Counted from the first letter of the stretch, positions 9,509-19,288 are shown. The stretch: 64,000 nucleotides of DNA from Flavobacteriales bacterium (GCA_021739695.1 JAIPBM010000012.1:54612-118611), one strand, 5' to 3'. The notes: a model not told the origin generated them from the sequence alone. Program-made: numbers and translations.

Positions 9509-11026
9509 TTAGTGTTTAAAATGTCGTACGCCTGTAACTACCATGGCCATTCCATTATTGTTGCAATATTCAACAGATTCACCATCTTTTATCGAACCTC
9601 CTGGTTGCACTACGGTATCGATGCCTTCGTTGTGAGCAATTTCAACACAATCTGGGAATGGGAAAAATGCATCTGATGCCATGACGGCTCCTTTCAGATC
9701 GAAGTTAAAGGACTTTGCCTTGGTAATGGCAAATCTCAACGCATCTACCCGAGAGGTCATGCCACATCCGCTTGCCAAAAGTTGCTTGTTCTTGGCAAGA
9801 ACAATGGTATTGGATTTCGTGTGCTTCACCAACTTGTTGGCAAAAACGAGGTCTTCAAACTGAGCTTCTGTTGGCTTGACCTCTGTTACAGATTCCATGT
9901 CTGAGGAAGCCTGCGTACTTAGGTCTTTGTCCTGCTCCAGCACCCCGTTCAGTAACGAACGGAACTGTCGTTGTGGGAATTCACATGGTTTCTGAATCAG
10001 AATCACGCGGTTCTTCTTCTTCATTAGAACTTCCAATGCAGCGTTGCTATACGAAGGCGCAATCACCACTTCGAAGAAAAGATCGTTCATTTCAGTGGCA
10101 GTTTCTTCATCAACCTGAACGTTCGTGATGAGAATTCCACCGAAAGCTGAAACCGGATCACCGGCCAAAGCTGCTTTCCAAGCATCCACCAATTTAGGTC
10201 GACTGGCCAATCCGCAAGCATTATTGTGCTTGAGTATGGCGAATGTCGTTTCTTCAAAATCAGAGATCAAGCTCACTGCCGCATCAATATCCAACAGGTT
10301 ATTGTAGCTCAATTCCTTGCCATGAATCTGGTCGAAAAGAGCTGAAATATCGCCATGGAAAAATCCTTGCTGATGTGGGTTTTCGCCATAACGCAAAACC
10401 TTGGTTCCGCTTTCTTGATGAGCAAATCCGCTTCCGGCAAAATAGCCGTGAATCGCAGTATCGTAATGTGAAGAAACCGCGAATGCCGCAGTGGCAAATT
10501 GCTTGCGCTGCTCCAATGTGGTGGTAGCTGCATCATTAAGCAACGCAGAAAGTGGCGCGTATTGGTCTTTTGAAGGAACAATCACCACATCCTTGAAATT
10601 CTTAGCTGCTGCACGGATCAACGAAATTCCACCGATATCAATCTTTTCGATGATGTCTTGCTCCGAAGCACCACTTGCAACCGTATCTTCAAACGGATAC
10701 AGGTCCACAATCACAAGATCGATCTCTGGAATTTCATATTCCTCCAATTGCAAGAGGTCGCCTTTATCTTCCCTTCTTCCCAAAATGCCACCGAAAACCT
10801 TCGGATGAAGTGTTTTCACTCTTCCTCCTAAAATGGAAGGATAAGATGTCAATTCCTCAACTGGAAGTACCGAAGCACCAAGTTGTTCCAAATAAGTTTG
10901 TGTTCCACCGGTTGAATAAATGTTCACTCCGTGCTTGATGAGCTGATTGATTATCGGCTCCAGACCTTCTTTGTGGTAAACGGAAATAAGTGCGTTTTTA
11001 ATGGTCTTGTTACCCACGCTGTTCAA
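9509..11026 (-). CDS. purH: Bifunctional PurH (AICAR transformylase / IMP cyclohydrolase)
   Basis: A 505-residue enzyme for the last two steps of IMP synthesis. The N-terminal MGS-like cyclohydrolase domain (about 1-200) has NKTIKNALISVYHKEGLE and GGRVKTLHPKVFGGIL. The C-terminal formyltransferase domain includes KVLRYGENPHQQGFF, LKHNNACGLA and MASDAFFPFPDC. Length is typical. It is the first gene of the purH-mreBCD-mrdA-rodA run, an order common in Bacteroidota. Confidence 0.97.
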   Translation of the reverse strand: MNSVGNKTIKNALISVYHKEGLEPIINQLIKHGVNIYSTGGTQTYLEQLGASVLPVEELTSYPSILGGRVKTLHPKVFGGILGRREDKGDLLQLEEYEIPEIDLVIVDLYPFEDTVASGASEQDIIEKIDIGGISLIRAAAKNFKDVVIVPSKDQYAPLSALLNDAATTTLEQRKQFATAAFAVSSHYDTAIHGYFAGSGFAHQESGTKVLRYGENPHQQGFFHGDISALFDQIHGKELSYNNLLDIDAAVSLISDFEETTFAILKHNNACGLASRPKLVDAWKAALAGDPVSAFGGILITNVQVDEETATEMNDLFFEVVIAPSYSNAALEVLMKKKNRVILIQKPCEFPQRQFRSLLNGVLEQDKDLSTQASSDMESVTEVKPTEAQFEDLVFANKLVKHTKSNTIVLAKNKQLLASGCGMTSRVDALRFAITKAKSFNFDLKGAVMASDAFFPFPDCVEIAHNEGIDTVVQPGGSIKDGESVEYCNNNGMAMVVTGVRHFKH

Positions 11027-11123
11027 TTAGAAATTCGACAAAAGAAAATACTGGGAAAGTGTTTCCTGAAAAGTTCTCAACTCTAATAAAATCAAGGGTT
11101 TCGGAAGCTTTTTCCAAGCCGCT

Positions 11124-11131
11124 CAAAGGTA
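11124..11131 (-). promoter_or_regulatory. Possible -7 element for the purH operon
   Basis: On the minus strand this reads TACCTTTG, a full match to TAnnTTTG. It would give a leader of about 90 bases before the purH start at 11026. No correctly spaced TTG was found, so confidence is low. Confidence 0.35.
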
Positions 11132-11203
11132 GCCTTTTTCACTCAATTCACTTACCTTTACACCCTTGCCAAAGGGCATTTCCTCCGAAGTTTTCAACAG
11201 CGA

Positions 11204-12451
11204 ATGATCATATTCCTCAAGCTATTCAACGAAAGCATTAAAATGGCTTGGAATGCGCTGGTGGCCAACAAGCTCAGAACCATTCTTTCTTTGCTTGGCA
11301 TCACCATCGGAATTATGGCCATCATCTTGGTTTTCACCTTCGTGGATTCGATGGAGAAGAACATCAAAGACAACATTCAATCGCTGGGCGACAACACGGT
11401 TTACATTCAGAAATGGCCTTGGGATACCGGAGCCATGCAAGAATGGTGGAAATATTGGCAGCGACCGGAAGCAGATCTCTCGGAATTCAAAGAAGTCCAG
11501 CATCGCAGCCAAGCAGCGGAAGCGGTGGTGTTCATGGCATCAAAAACCAAAACCGTTGAGCACGGTTCGAACTCAGCCGAGAACGTAAGTATCGTGGCGG
11601 TGACGCACGATTACGAGCGCATCAAATCGTTCGATGTTGTTTCTGGTAGGTATTTCACTATGGCAGAATCGAATATTGGAAGGAATGTTTGCATCATTGG
11701 AATGGCTGTGGCGCAAGGCCTTTTCCAAGAGGAAGACCCAGTTGGAAAATCCATTCAGGTTTTTGGCAGAAAACTTTTCGTGATCGGTGTGTTTGGAGTT
11801 GAAGGCGAAAGCGTTTTTGGCAATTCGGTAGATAATCAAGTGCTGATTCCGATCAATTTTGCAAGGCAAGTAATGCCCATAGATAAAGGATCATCGCAAC
11901 CATTGATAATGGTGAAAGCAAAGGCTGGGATTGAAACGGAAGAACTGATAGATGAACTTCGAGGAATCATGCGCAGCATTCGCAGACTAAAACCGAAAGC
12001 TGATGACAATTTTGCACTGAATGAGATCAGTTTGCTATCAAATTCGCTTGAGAAGCTTTTTCAGATCATGAATATCGCTGGAACAATAATTGGAGGATTT
12101 TCAATTCTTGTCGGTGGCTTTGGCATTGCCAATATCATGTTTGTTTCTGTAAAAGAACGAACGCATTTGATCGGTATTGAAAAATCGCTTGGTGCGAAAA
12201 ACTGGTTCATCATGATGGAATTCCTATCGGAAGCGGTTTTTCTAAGTCTGATGGGCGGAATTGCCGGCCTTCTGATCGTATTCGGACTCACCTTTTTAGC
12301 ATCGATGGTCTTCGATGTGGAACTCTATTTGACCGGAACTAACATCATAAAAGGACTTGCAATATCGGTCACGATCGGGCTTATTGCTGGAGTCATTCCA
12401 GCCTACATGGCATCACAACTTAGCCCAGTAGAAGCCATCCGCAGTAAATGA
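11204..12451 (+). CDS. ABC transporter permease, MacB/FtsX type
   Basis: A 415-residue inner-membrane protein. An N-terminal helix (ILSLLGITIGIMAIILVFTF, about 27-46) is followed by a MacB-type periplasmic core of about 220 residues and the FtsX domain with three helices near the C-terminus, ending in PAYMASQLSPVEAIRSK. Such permeases pair with a LolD/MacB-like ATPase for efflux or mechanotransmission. No ATPase or membrane-fusion gene is adjacent, so its partners must be encoded elsewhere and the substrate cannot be named. Confidence 0.88.
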   Translation: MIIFLKLFNESIKMAWNALVANKLRTILSLLGITIGIMAIILVFTFVDSMEKNIKDNIQSLGDNTVYIQKWPWDTGAMQEWWKYWQRPEADLSEFKEVQHRSQAAEAVVFMASKTKTVEHGSNSAENVSIVAVTHDYERIKSFDVVSGRYFTMAESNIGRNVCIIGMAVAQGLFQEEDPVGKSIQVFGRKLFVIGVFGVEGESVFGNSVDNQVLIPINFARQVMPIDKGSSQPLIMVKAKAGIETEELIDELRGIMRSIRRLKPKADDNFALNEISLLSNSLEKLFQIMNIAGTIIGGFSILVGGFGIANIMFVSVKERTHLIGIEKSLGAKNWFIMMEFLSEAVFLSLMGGIAGLLIVFGLTFLASMVFDVELYLTGTNIIKGLAISVTIGLIAGVIPAYMASQLSPVEAIRSK

Positions 12452-12454
12452 CAT

Positions 12455-12462
12455 TACATTTG
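12455..12462 (+). promoter_or_regulatory. -7 element upstream of the methyltransferase gene
   Basis: TACATTTG matches TAnnTTTG exactly and sits 16 bases before the ATG at 12479 and just after the preceding stop codon. No TTG was seen at the usual distance upstream. Confidence 0.45.
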
Positions 12463-12478
12463 TGTTGTAAATCTAAGC

Positions 12479-13162
12479 ATGGAAGCAACTGGTAAATTTT
12501 CGTGGAACCGACCTATCACCTCTTATACGAGGTTTCACTTGTTTGTGAATAAGTACTTCACTCCTCTGATTATCAATATTCCTTTTCTGGTCCCACAAAA
12601 ACTCATCAAAGACAAGGAATATCTTCAGGTTGGATGTGGGTATAACATTTTTGAGAATTTCATCAATACTGATATTGAATGGAAACCTGGTGTTCTACCT
12701 TGGGATATCAGTACCATCGAAAAACACAATTATCCGATAAAAACCAATCAGTTAAAAGGAATTTACACGGAGCATTGCTTAGAGCACATACCCTTCAATG
12801 CCGTTGTAAATAATTTGAAAGAGTTTTATCGAATTCTGAAACCTGGCGGTACCGTTCGTATTGCGGTTCCAGATGGAGAAATATTCATTGATGCTTATGC
12901 GAAATCAAAGAATAATGAACCATTTAGCATCCCACATCCAGAAGAACTTGAGGAACGAACAGTTATGATGACCTTAAACAAGGTTGCTAGAGGCTATGGA
13001 CATCTATTTCTTTATGATTTTGAAACTATGGAATTGATTCTAAAGGAGGCTGGATTCAAAAACATTAAGAAAGAAACATACCGGTCAGGAAGAGATACAA
13101 CGTTACTTGTAGATAGTGAACTAAGAAGAGCAGAATCGCTTTACGTTGAAGCAACCAAGTAA
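12479..13162 (+). CDS. Class I SAM-dependent methyltransferase
   Basis: A 227-residue soluble protein of the COG4627-like methyltransferase group. The SAM-binding motif I is the short form LQVGCGYNIFENFINTDI (near residue 50). The acidic and post-I segments follow, with IYTEHCLEHIP and EFYRILKPGGTVRIAVPD typical of Methyltransf_11. Relatives often occur among polysaccharide or glycolipid genes, but none are nearby and the acceptor is unknown. The gene looks richer in A/T than its neighbours, which might mean recent acquisition; this was judged by eye, not calculated. Confidence 0.8.
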   Translation: MEATGKFSWNRPITSYTRFHLFVNKYFTPLIINIPFLVPQKLIKDKEYLQVGCGYNIFENFINTDIEWKPGVLPWDISTIEKHNYPIKTNQLKGIYTEHCLEHIPFNAVVNNLKEFYRILKPGGTVRIAVPDGEIFIDAYAKSKNNEPFSIPHPEELEERTVMMTLNKVARGYGHLFLYDFETMELILKEAGFKNIKKETYRSGRDTTLLVDSELRRAESLYVEATK

Positions 13163-13238
13163 ATCTCAGTTCTGTTTATCTCCTGACAATTGTACGATTG
13201 ACTACACAGCCAAATGATGCGGTGTTTATCTTGTTGCC

Positions 13239-14159
13239 ATGATTGAGATGCTACGCACGCCCGATGAGCGCTTCTACGGACTTCCTGATTTTCCTTACGA
13301 TGCGCACTACGTTGAAATCAATGGAGGAAGAATGCATTATGTAGATGAAGGAAAGGGCGAAATCATCCTTTGTCTTCATGGAGAGCCAACTTGGAGTTAT
13401 CTCTACCGGAAAATGATTGCGCCTTTAAAGAAGGATTATCGCGTTATCGCCCCCGATTTTTTTGGCTTTGGCCGTTCAGACAAGTTCACACGTCAGAAAG
13501 ACTATTCGTTCTACATGCATTATCGCTCGTTGATCAAATTCATCGAGAAAACAGGGCTAAAAGACATCACCTTGGTTGTTCAAGATTGGGGTGGATTGAT
13601 TGGCTTGAGTGTATTGGGTAAACATCCAGAACTGTTCAAGCGAGTGGTGATCATGAACACTTCATTGCCGTTAGGAAATAAAAGAATGCCTCTTCCTTTC
13701 AGGCTGTGGAGGACTTTTTCGAAGTATTGGCCAACGTTTCCAATCAAAAACATCATTAAGTATGGAACCTATCGTTCCATTCAAGCCCAGGTAATTTCAG
13801 GTTACGAAGCGCCATTCCCAGATTCGAAATACAAGGCCGGAGCACGTGCTTGGCCTAGTCTTGTGCCTTCAAACCCGAAGGATGATGGTGTTCGGCAAAT
13901 GAAACGGGCGAGAGAGGTACTAAGTCAATGGCAGAAGCCCGCTCTTGTGCTTTTTTCAGACCATGACCCGATTCTGAAAGGTGCTGATAAATGGTTCAGA
14001 GAGAATATTCCAAGTGTTCAGAATGAGCCTGAGATCATTGTAGAACGTGCTGGGCATTTTCTTCAAGAAGATCAAGGCAAAGTGATTGCCGAGCACATTC
14101 ACGAATTTATTCTTCGGTCGAATGCGCGGGAGCAATCTCAGGAATCGGTTCAGGAATAA
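13239..14159 (+). CDS. Haloalkane dehalogenase, subfamily HLD-I
   Basis: A 306-residue alpha/beta hydrolase that should hydrolyse carbon-halogen bonds to give an alcohol and halide. The nucleophile elbow is VVQDWGG with Asp116, and Trp117 provides one halide contact. The oxyanion segment is HGEPTWSYLYR with Glu49. The acid is Asp243 (SDHDPI) and the base His273 (AGHFLQED). The cap region contains APFPDSKYKAGARAWP, diagnostic for the DhlA/DmbC group. A Trp in the cap (157 or 164) could be the second halide ligand. Epoxide hydrolases share the fold, but the Asp-Trp pair with GEPTW favours a dehalogenase. The last 53 bases overlap mfd on the opposite strand. Confidence 0.88.
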   Translation: MIEMLRTPDERFYGLPDFPYDAHYVEINGGRMHYVDEGKGEIILCLHGEPTWSYLYRKMIAPLKKDYRVIAPDFFGFGRSDKFTRQKDYSFYMHYRSLIKFIEKTGLKDITLVVQDWGGLIGLSVLGKHPELFKRVVIMNTSLPLGNKRMPLPFRLWRTFSKYWPTFPIKNIIKYGTYRSIQAQVISGYEAPFPDSKYKAGARAWPSLVPSNPKDDGVRQMKRAREVLSQWQKPALVLFSDHDPILKGADKWFRENIPSVQNEPEIIVERAGHFLQEDQGKVIAEHIHEFILRSNAREQSQESVQE

Positions 14160-17100
14160 TTTGGCGTAAAGCCCTCAGCGAATCACTGATTGTTGACGCT
14201 CCCTCGAAAGTCAACATCAGTTTATCGTTCTTTTGGCGCATCACACATTTCTGTGGGTTTCGCTTTATAAAATCCAACACGGAAGAAAATATGCTTCCTT
14301 GGAAGTAATTGCTTTGTGGATCTGACACGAAATAGCAGACAAGTCGCTGATTCTTCAGAATCAGTTTTTCGAAACCGATGGATGCGGCAAGCCATCTTAA
14401 TCTAACTGTATCCAGCAACTGCGTTCCTTGTTTCGGAATCGGTCCAAAACGGTCAATCACCCGCTTCTCAAACGCCTGTAAGTTTTCTTCCGATTCAATA
14501 TCGTCCAACTCGCGATAGAGTGCCAAACGTTCGGCAATACTATTCACGTATTGGTCTGGCAGAAGTATCTCAAGGTCTGTGTCAATCTGACAATCCTGTA
14601 CGAATGGTTTCTTAGGTTCATCCTTGAAGAGCTCTTTGAACTCGTTCTCCTTCAATTCATGAATGGCCTCGTCCAATATCTTGTGATACATATCAATACC
14701 GATATCGCTGATGAAACCGCTTTGCTCAGCACCAAGAAGGTTTCCTGCTCCACGAATATCGAGGTCGCGCATGGCGATATTGAATCCACTTCCGAGGTCG
14801 GAAAATTCCTCAATGGCCTTCAATCGTTTTTTAGCATCGGCAGATAGCATACTTACCGGAGGCGCAAGTAAGTAGCAGAACGCCTTTTTATTGGAACGAC
14901 CAACGCGTCCGCGCATTTGATGCAGGTCACTCAATCCAAAATGGTTCGCATTATTGATAATGATGGTGTTGGCGTTTGAAATATCCAATCCGCTTTCAAT
15001 AATGGTTGTGGCAACCAATACGTCATATTCGCCTTCAATAAAACGCATCATGGTATCTTCCAACTTGGTCGGTTCCATCTGTCCGTGACCCACACAAACG
15101 TGTACATCAGGACAAAGACGAGAGATCATTCCTGCCACTTCCTTGATGTTCTCAACCCGATTGTTGACGAAGAAAACCTGTCCGCCACGACCTACTTCAT
15201 ACATGATCGCATCACGGATCAATTCCTCATTGAACGTGTGCAACTCGGTAATTACCGGATAGCGATTTGGTGGCGGAGTTCTGATTACTGAAAGATCGCG
15301 CGCGCCCATCAAAGAAAATTGCAGCGTTCGTGGAATTGGTGTTGCGGTAAGCGTTAGCGTATCCACGTTCACCTTCATCTTTTTCAGCTTATCCTTTACC
15401 GAAACTCCGAATTTCTGCTCTTCATCAATGATCAACAGACCAAGATCTTTGAACTGAACATCTTTACCAACAATGCGGTGCGTGCCAATGAGAATATCCA
15501 CCTGCCCATCCGACAAACGCTTGAGCGTATCGTTCTGTTGCTTAGTGGTCTTAAAACGATTGATGTAATCTACCGTGCATGGGAAATCCTTTAGCCTTTC
15601 GCGAAAAGTACGCGCATGTTGCAACGCCAAAATGGTGGTTGGTACAAGAACAGCCACCTGTTTTCCATCGCATACGGCTTTAAAGGCAGCTCTTATCGCC
15701 ACTTCGGTTTTCCCAAAACCCACATCCCCGCAGATCAACCGATCCATCGGATATTCCTTTTCCATATCAGCCTTGAGGGCTTCTGTGGCAGTCTCTTGAT
15801 CGGGTGTGTCCTCATAAATGAAAGACGCTTCCAATTCCGTTTGAAGGTATGTGTCAGGCGTGAATGCAAAACCTTTTTGCGCTCTTCGTTTTGCGTAAAG
15901 CTTTATCAGGTCTTTAGCAATATCCTTAACCTGCTTTTTGGTTTTCGCTTTAAGGGTTTTCCAAGCTGGCGAACCGATCTTATTGATCTTCGGTTCTGAG
16001 CCGTCTTTGCTGGAATATTTAGTGATGCGATGAAGCGAATGGATGCTGACATAGAGAATGTCGTTGTCTTTATAGACAAGCCGTATCGTCTCCTGCATCT
16101 TTCCGTTCACATCGATCTTTTCCAATCCGGCAAACTTTCCTACACCGTGGTCAATATGCGTAACAAAATCGCCCGGATTGAGTCCTGATATCTCTTTTAG
16201 CGTAAGTGCCTCCTTTCCGCGTTTGTATCCTTGACGCATTCGGAAACGATGATACCGTTCGAATATCTGGTGATCGGTAAAACACGCCAATTTGAGATCG
16301 TGATCAACAAATCCTTCATGGATTGACAACAACATCGGTGTGAAATATGGCTTTGCCACATTTACGCCTTTGGGCAACGGAAGATCATCAAAGATGGAGT
16401 CCAAGCGCGTGGCCTGACCAGGATTATCCACCAACATTATGTTCTTGTATCCTTGCTTTATATTCTCGATAAGAATCTGTTGGAGCAGGTGAAAATCCTT
16501 GTTGACAGCTGGCTGAGGCGCCATATCGAACTTGAATTCCTCAGCATTCGAGAAATACGTTCGCTGTCCAAACTCAATTACACGTCTTTCTGTAATGGAA
16601 TCCATCACCTCTTTCGAAGACGCATATTTTGCTTCGGGTGGAGTTTGATTGATGACTGAACTGAGAGCAGCGTACGCCTGCTTCGCTTCGCGAAGTTCTT
16701 TTTCAACTTGGAGCTTCACATCTTCCACATCTTTTACCCATACAATGGTTTTGGATGATAGGAATTCAAAGAAATTCACTTTTTCGGCCAGCAGAATCTC
16801 GTCTTGCACATTCGGTACAATCGTGGCTTTTCGCAGCGATTTAACTGAAAGCTGCTCAGCAGGATCAAAGGCTCGGATGCTATCCACTTCATCGCCAAAA
16901 AGTTCAATCCTATATGGAAGTTCTTGGGCAAATGAGAACACGTCAACGATACCACCTCGAATAGCAAATTGGCCTGGTTCATAAACCTGATCAACCCTTT
17001 CAAAATGATACTCGTGCAGCATTTCGTTGATGAAATCGAGATCGAGTTGCTCGCCAACACCAATGTTGAAGGTGCTTTTGCGCAGCATCTTTTTAGAGAT

Positions 17101-17496
17101 GACTTTCTCTGAAAGCGCTTGTCCGTAAGTCACAATTATTTGCTGCGAAGTGCCGACCTGCAGTGCATTGAGCACCTCGCCACGCTGAATGACATTACTG
17201 TTATCTGTCTCATCCAATTCGTACGCTCGTCTGTACGACATTGGATAGAAAAGAACCTTTTTCTTCCCCGTAAGCAGCTCCAGATCACTCAGAAAATAGG
17301 CGGCTTCTTCTTTGTCTGAGAGAACTATTAAGTGATCCTGATCAGTGGTTTTTATTATTTCCGAAACCAGAAATGCGTAAGCAGAACCAGCAACACCTCT
17401 CAGCCTGATCTTAGCACTGTTGTCCTTTAGTGTCAGGCGAATAGATTCCAGTGTCTTTGATTTCTCAAAGAGCCCTACCAGTTCATCCTTTGTCAT
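14107..17496 (-). CDS. mfd: Transcription-repair coupling factor Mfd
   Basis: A 1129-residue SF2 translocase that removes stalled RNA polymerase and recruits UvrA. Visible parts in order: the UvrB-like N-terminal region, the RNA-polymerase-binding domain around GDFVTHIDHGVGKFAGLEK, Walker A in CGDVGFGKTEVAIRA near residue 600, Walker B/DEEQ in LIIDEEQKFGV, RecG-like motifs around QMRGRVGRS, and the C-terminal TRCF domain. Length is normal. It follows fbp by 21 bases and probably shares its transcript. Its 3' end runs 53 bases into the convergent dehalogenase gene. Confidence 0.97.
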   Translation of the reverse strand: MTKDELVGLFEKSKTLESIRLTLKDNSAKIRLRGVAGSAYAFLVSEIIKTTDQDHLIVLSDKEEAAYFLSDLELLTGKKKVLFYPMSYRRAYELDETDNSNVIQRGEVLNALQVGTSQQIIVTYGQALSEKVISKKMLRKSTFNIGVGEQLDLDFINEMLHEYHFERVDQVYEPGQFAIRGGIVDVFSFAQELPYRIELFGDEVDSIRAFDPAEQLSVKSLRKATIVPNVQDEILLAEKVNFFEFLSSKTIVWVKDVEDVKLQVEKELREAKQAYAALSSVINQTPPEAKYASSKEVMDSITERRVIEFGQRTYFSNAEEFKFDMAPQPAVNKDFHLLQQILIENIKQGYKNIMLVDNPGQATRLDSIFDDLPLPKGVNVAKPYFTPMLLSIHEGFVDHDLKLACFTDHQIFERYHRFRMRQGYKRGKEALTLKEISGLNPGDFVTHIDHGVGKFAGLEKIDVNGKMQETIRLVYKDNDILYVSIHSLHRITKYSSKDGSEPKINKIGSPAWKTLKAKTKKQVKDIAKDLIKLYAKRRAQKGFAFTPDTYLQTELEASFIYEDTPDQETATEALKADMEKEYPMDRLICGDVGFGKTEVAIRAAFKAVCDGKQVAVLVPTTILALQHARTFRERLKDFPCTVDYINRFKTTKQQNDTLKRLSDGQVDILIGTHRIVGKDVQFKDLGLLIIDEEQKFGVSVKDKLKKMKVNVDTLTLTATPIPRTLQFSLMGARDLSVIRTPPPNRYPVITELHTFNEELIRDAIMYEVGRGGQVFFVNNRVENIKEVAGMISRLCPDVHVCVGHGQMEPTKLEDTMMRFIEGEYDVLVATTIIESGLDISNANTIIINNANHFGLSDLHQMRGRVGRSNKKAFCYLLAPPVSMLSADAKKRLKAIEEFSDLGSGFNIAMRDLDIRGAGNLLGAEQSGFISDIGIDMYHKILDEAIHELKENEFKELFKDEPKKPFVQDCQIDTDLEILLPDQYVNSIAERLALYRELDDIESEENLQAFEKRVIDRFGPIPKQGTQLLDTVRLRWLAASIGFEKLILKNQRLVCYFVSDPQSNYFQGSIFSSVLDFIKRNPQKCVMRQKNDKLMLTFEGASTISDSLRALRQIIPEPIPEIAPAHSTEE

Positions 17497-17517
17497 GCTA
17501 CGTTTTACCTACTAAAC

Positions 17518-18534
17518 CTAGGCGTTGGGTGAATGTTCCGCCATCAATTCCATCGCCTTTTTCACCATGTCTTCCGAACCAATGAAAAGTGGTACGCGCT
17601 GGTGCAGCGATGTTGGTTGAATATCGAGAATGCGATTAAATCCATCTGTTGCCAAGCCACCTGCCTGCTCTAAAATGAAAGCGAAAGGATTCGCTTCATA
17701 AAGCAAACGCAATTTGCCTTTTGGCGATGATGTAGTGGTTGGATAAATATAGATTCCTCCTTTGATCAGGTTGCGATGAAGATCAGCAACCGCAGATCCA
17801 ATGTAGCGAGAAGTGTAAGGTCTGCTAGTTGCCTCATCCTCTACCTGACAATACTTAATGTATTTTTTCACGCCTTCAGGAAAACGTGCATAATTACCTT
17901 CATTCACGCTATAGATCTTTCCAGATTTTGGAATTTTCATGTTAGGATGCGAAAGGAAAAATGCACCGATTGATGGATCCAAAGTGAAGCCATTCACGCC
18001 ATTTCCAGTGGTGTAAACAAGCATGGTGCTCGATCCGTAGATCACGTATCCTGCTGCCACCTGTTCTGTTCCTTTTTGCATAAAATCCTCAAAGGTTGCA
18101 GGGCCAGATTTAGAGGTTCTTCTGTAAATGGAGAAAATCGTTCCGATAGATACATTCACATCAATATTGGAAGAACCATCCAATGGATCGATGGCAACTA
18201 CATACTGTCCATCAACCGCGTAACCCGATTTGAATTCAATTACTCCTTCATTCTCTTCCGAAGCAAGTCCACAGACTTCTCCTCTATCCTTTAAGGCGCG
18301 AATGAATTCATCATTGGCATACACATCCAATTTCTTCTGTGTTTCACCTTGAACATTTATTCCACCTACATCGCCCATAATATCCTCCATCAACCCAGCC
18401 TTGTTCACTTCTCGGTTAACCACGCGCGCGGCCAAACCAATGGCACTTAGCAAGCGCGACAACTCGCCTTTGGCGTATTTAAAATCGTCCTGCTTTTCTA
18501 CAATGAATTCTCCTAAGGAAGTGACGTTGCCCAT
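17518..18534 (-). CDS. fbp: Fructose-1,6-bisphosphatase, class I
   Basis: A gluconeogenic phosphatase that converts fructose 1,6-bisphosphate to fructose 6-phosphate. The metal-binding motif [14 protein letters not shown] is near residue 115, and [15 protein letters not shown] and GGIYIYPTT are further class I markers. An upstream ATG at 18573 would add 13 residues that do not resemble the family, so the start at 18534 ([10 protein letters not shown], 338 residues) is preferred. It is followed closely by mfd. Confidence 0.95.
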   Translation of the reverse strand: MGNVTSLGEFIVEKQDDFKYAKGELSRLLSAIGLAARVVNREVNKAGLMEDIMGDVGGINVQGETQKKLDVYANDEFIRALKDRGEVCGLASEENEGVIEFKSGYAVDGQYVVAIDPLDGSSNIDVNVSIGTIFSIYRRTSKSGPATFEDFMQKGTEQVAAGYVIYGSSTMLVYTTGNGVNGFTLDPSIGAFFLSHPNMKIPKSGKIYSVNEGNYARFPEGVKKYIKYCQVEDEATSRPYTSRYIGSAVADLHRNLIKGGIYIYPTTTSSPKGKLRLLYEANPFAFILEQAGGLATDGFNRILDIQPTSLHQRVPLFIGSEDMVKKAMELMAEHSPNA

Positions 18535-18562
18535 TATCGTTGTTGGATGTATTTTAAAATGA

Positions 18563-18585
18563 AAGACCTGCACGAAGCAGGCCTT
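18563..18585 (-). terminator. Hairpin terminator or attenuator before fbp
   Basis: On the minus strand AAGGCCTGC, loop TTCGT, GCAGGTCTT forms a stem with one G-U pair, followed by TTTCATTTT. It lies between the exported-protein gene ending at 18609 and fbp. The T-run is interrupted, so termination may be partial. Confidence 0.55.
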
Positions 18586-18608
18586 AGGTACTTTCTATAT
18601 CTCTATTG

Positions 18609-19229
18609 TCAAAGTTTCATGATATAGGCCAATTTGAAGAATCGCCTATCTGGTGCAATGGTCGAGCCAGCATCCACATTTACAAAGAAACCTGGCACTG
18701 GTGCTGTTCCTGGGTTTTCAGCCGAACTGGCCACAGAAATGATGAATTTATCTGTGAGATCAGGTGTGGCATTTGACCCATCGCAAAGGTTCCATCCAGA
18801 AGGAATAGAAGCAATTGTACCGGACCACATGATGATTCCACCTGTTGGCATGCCGCTGTTGGCAACTGAAACAGATGTGCTCAATTTAATCCAGTTACCA
18901 AAAGGAGGTGTTGAAGGCACTGGAAAATCGTAACGGTAGTACCAGAAATTTCCAGAATCTGGTTCATAGACCAAAAGACCGTTTGCCAACGTGTCGTTAT
19001 ATTGACTTTCCATAAGGTCTCGCTGAAGCTGATTAACCTGAGGAATAAGAAGTCCTTTTGAAGGAGTTCCTAAAATGACGTTGAAAGGGTTTGCAACATC
19101 AAGAATTGCTGATGGAGCAGGCGTTGTTGTTCCAATTCCCACATTGTCTGTTTGAGCAACAACCACCGAAGTGGTCAAAATTGCCATCAGAACGGTTAGA
19201 AAACCAGCACTTTTCAAAATACTTAACAT
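18609..19229 (-). CDS. Exported protein with tail-collar-like domain
   Basis: A 206-residue protein with a signal peptide (cleavage after VVVAQ, about residue 26). The mature start NVGIGTTTPAPSAILDV is the GIGT motif found in many large Bacteroidota surface proteins. A later segment, GGIIMWSGTIASIPSGWNLC followed by DGSNATPDLTDKFI, matches the phage tail-collar (Phage_Col) pattern. No T9SS sorting domain and no phage genes are nearby, so this is a cellular exported protein that uses a fibre-type fold. Its role is unknown. Confidence 0.75.
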   Translation of the reverse strand: MLSILKSAGFLTVLMAILTTSVVVAQTDNVGIGTTTPAPSAILDVANPFNVILGTPSKGLLIPQVNQLQRDLMESQYNDTLANGLLVYEPDSGNFWYYRYDFPVPSTPPFGNWIKLSTSVSVANSGMPTGGIIMWSGTIASIPSGWNLCDGSNATPDLTDKFIISVASSAENPGTAPVPGFFVNVDAGSTIAPDRRFFKLAYIMKL

Positions 19230-19253
19230 TGTAAATCTAGTTGGTTCAAGTAC

Positions 19254-19288
19254 GTCCAGTAAATAGTAAAAACACTATTTTTTTGGAC
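19254..19288. repeat. Imperfect inverted repeat between divergent genes
   Basis: The outer arms GTCCA and TGGAC and inner arms AAATAGT and ACTATTT flank a short A-rich loop. It sits between the exported-protein gene (leftward) and the acetyltransferase gene (rightward) and could be an operator or a weak terminator. No other copy was seen. Confidence 0.4.

Noticed and set aside
18609..19229. Prophage remnant (tail-collar-like domain)
   Set aside because: The protein has a signal peptide and no phage structural, lysis or integrase genes lie nearby.
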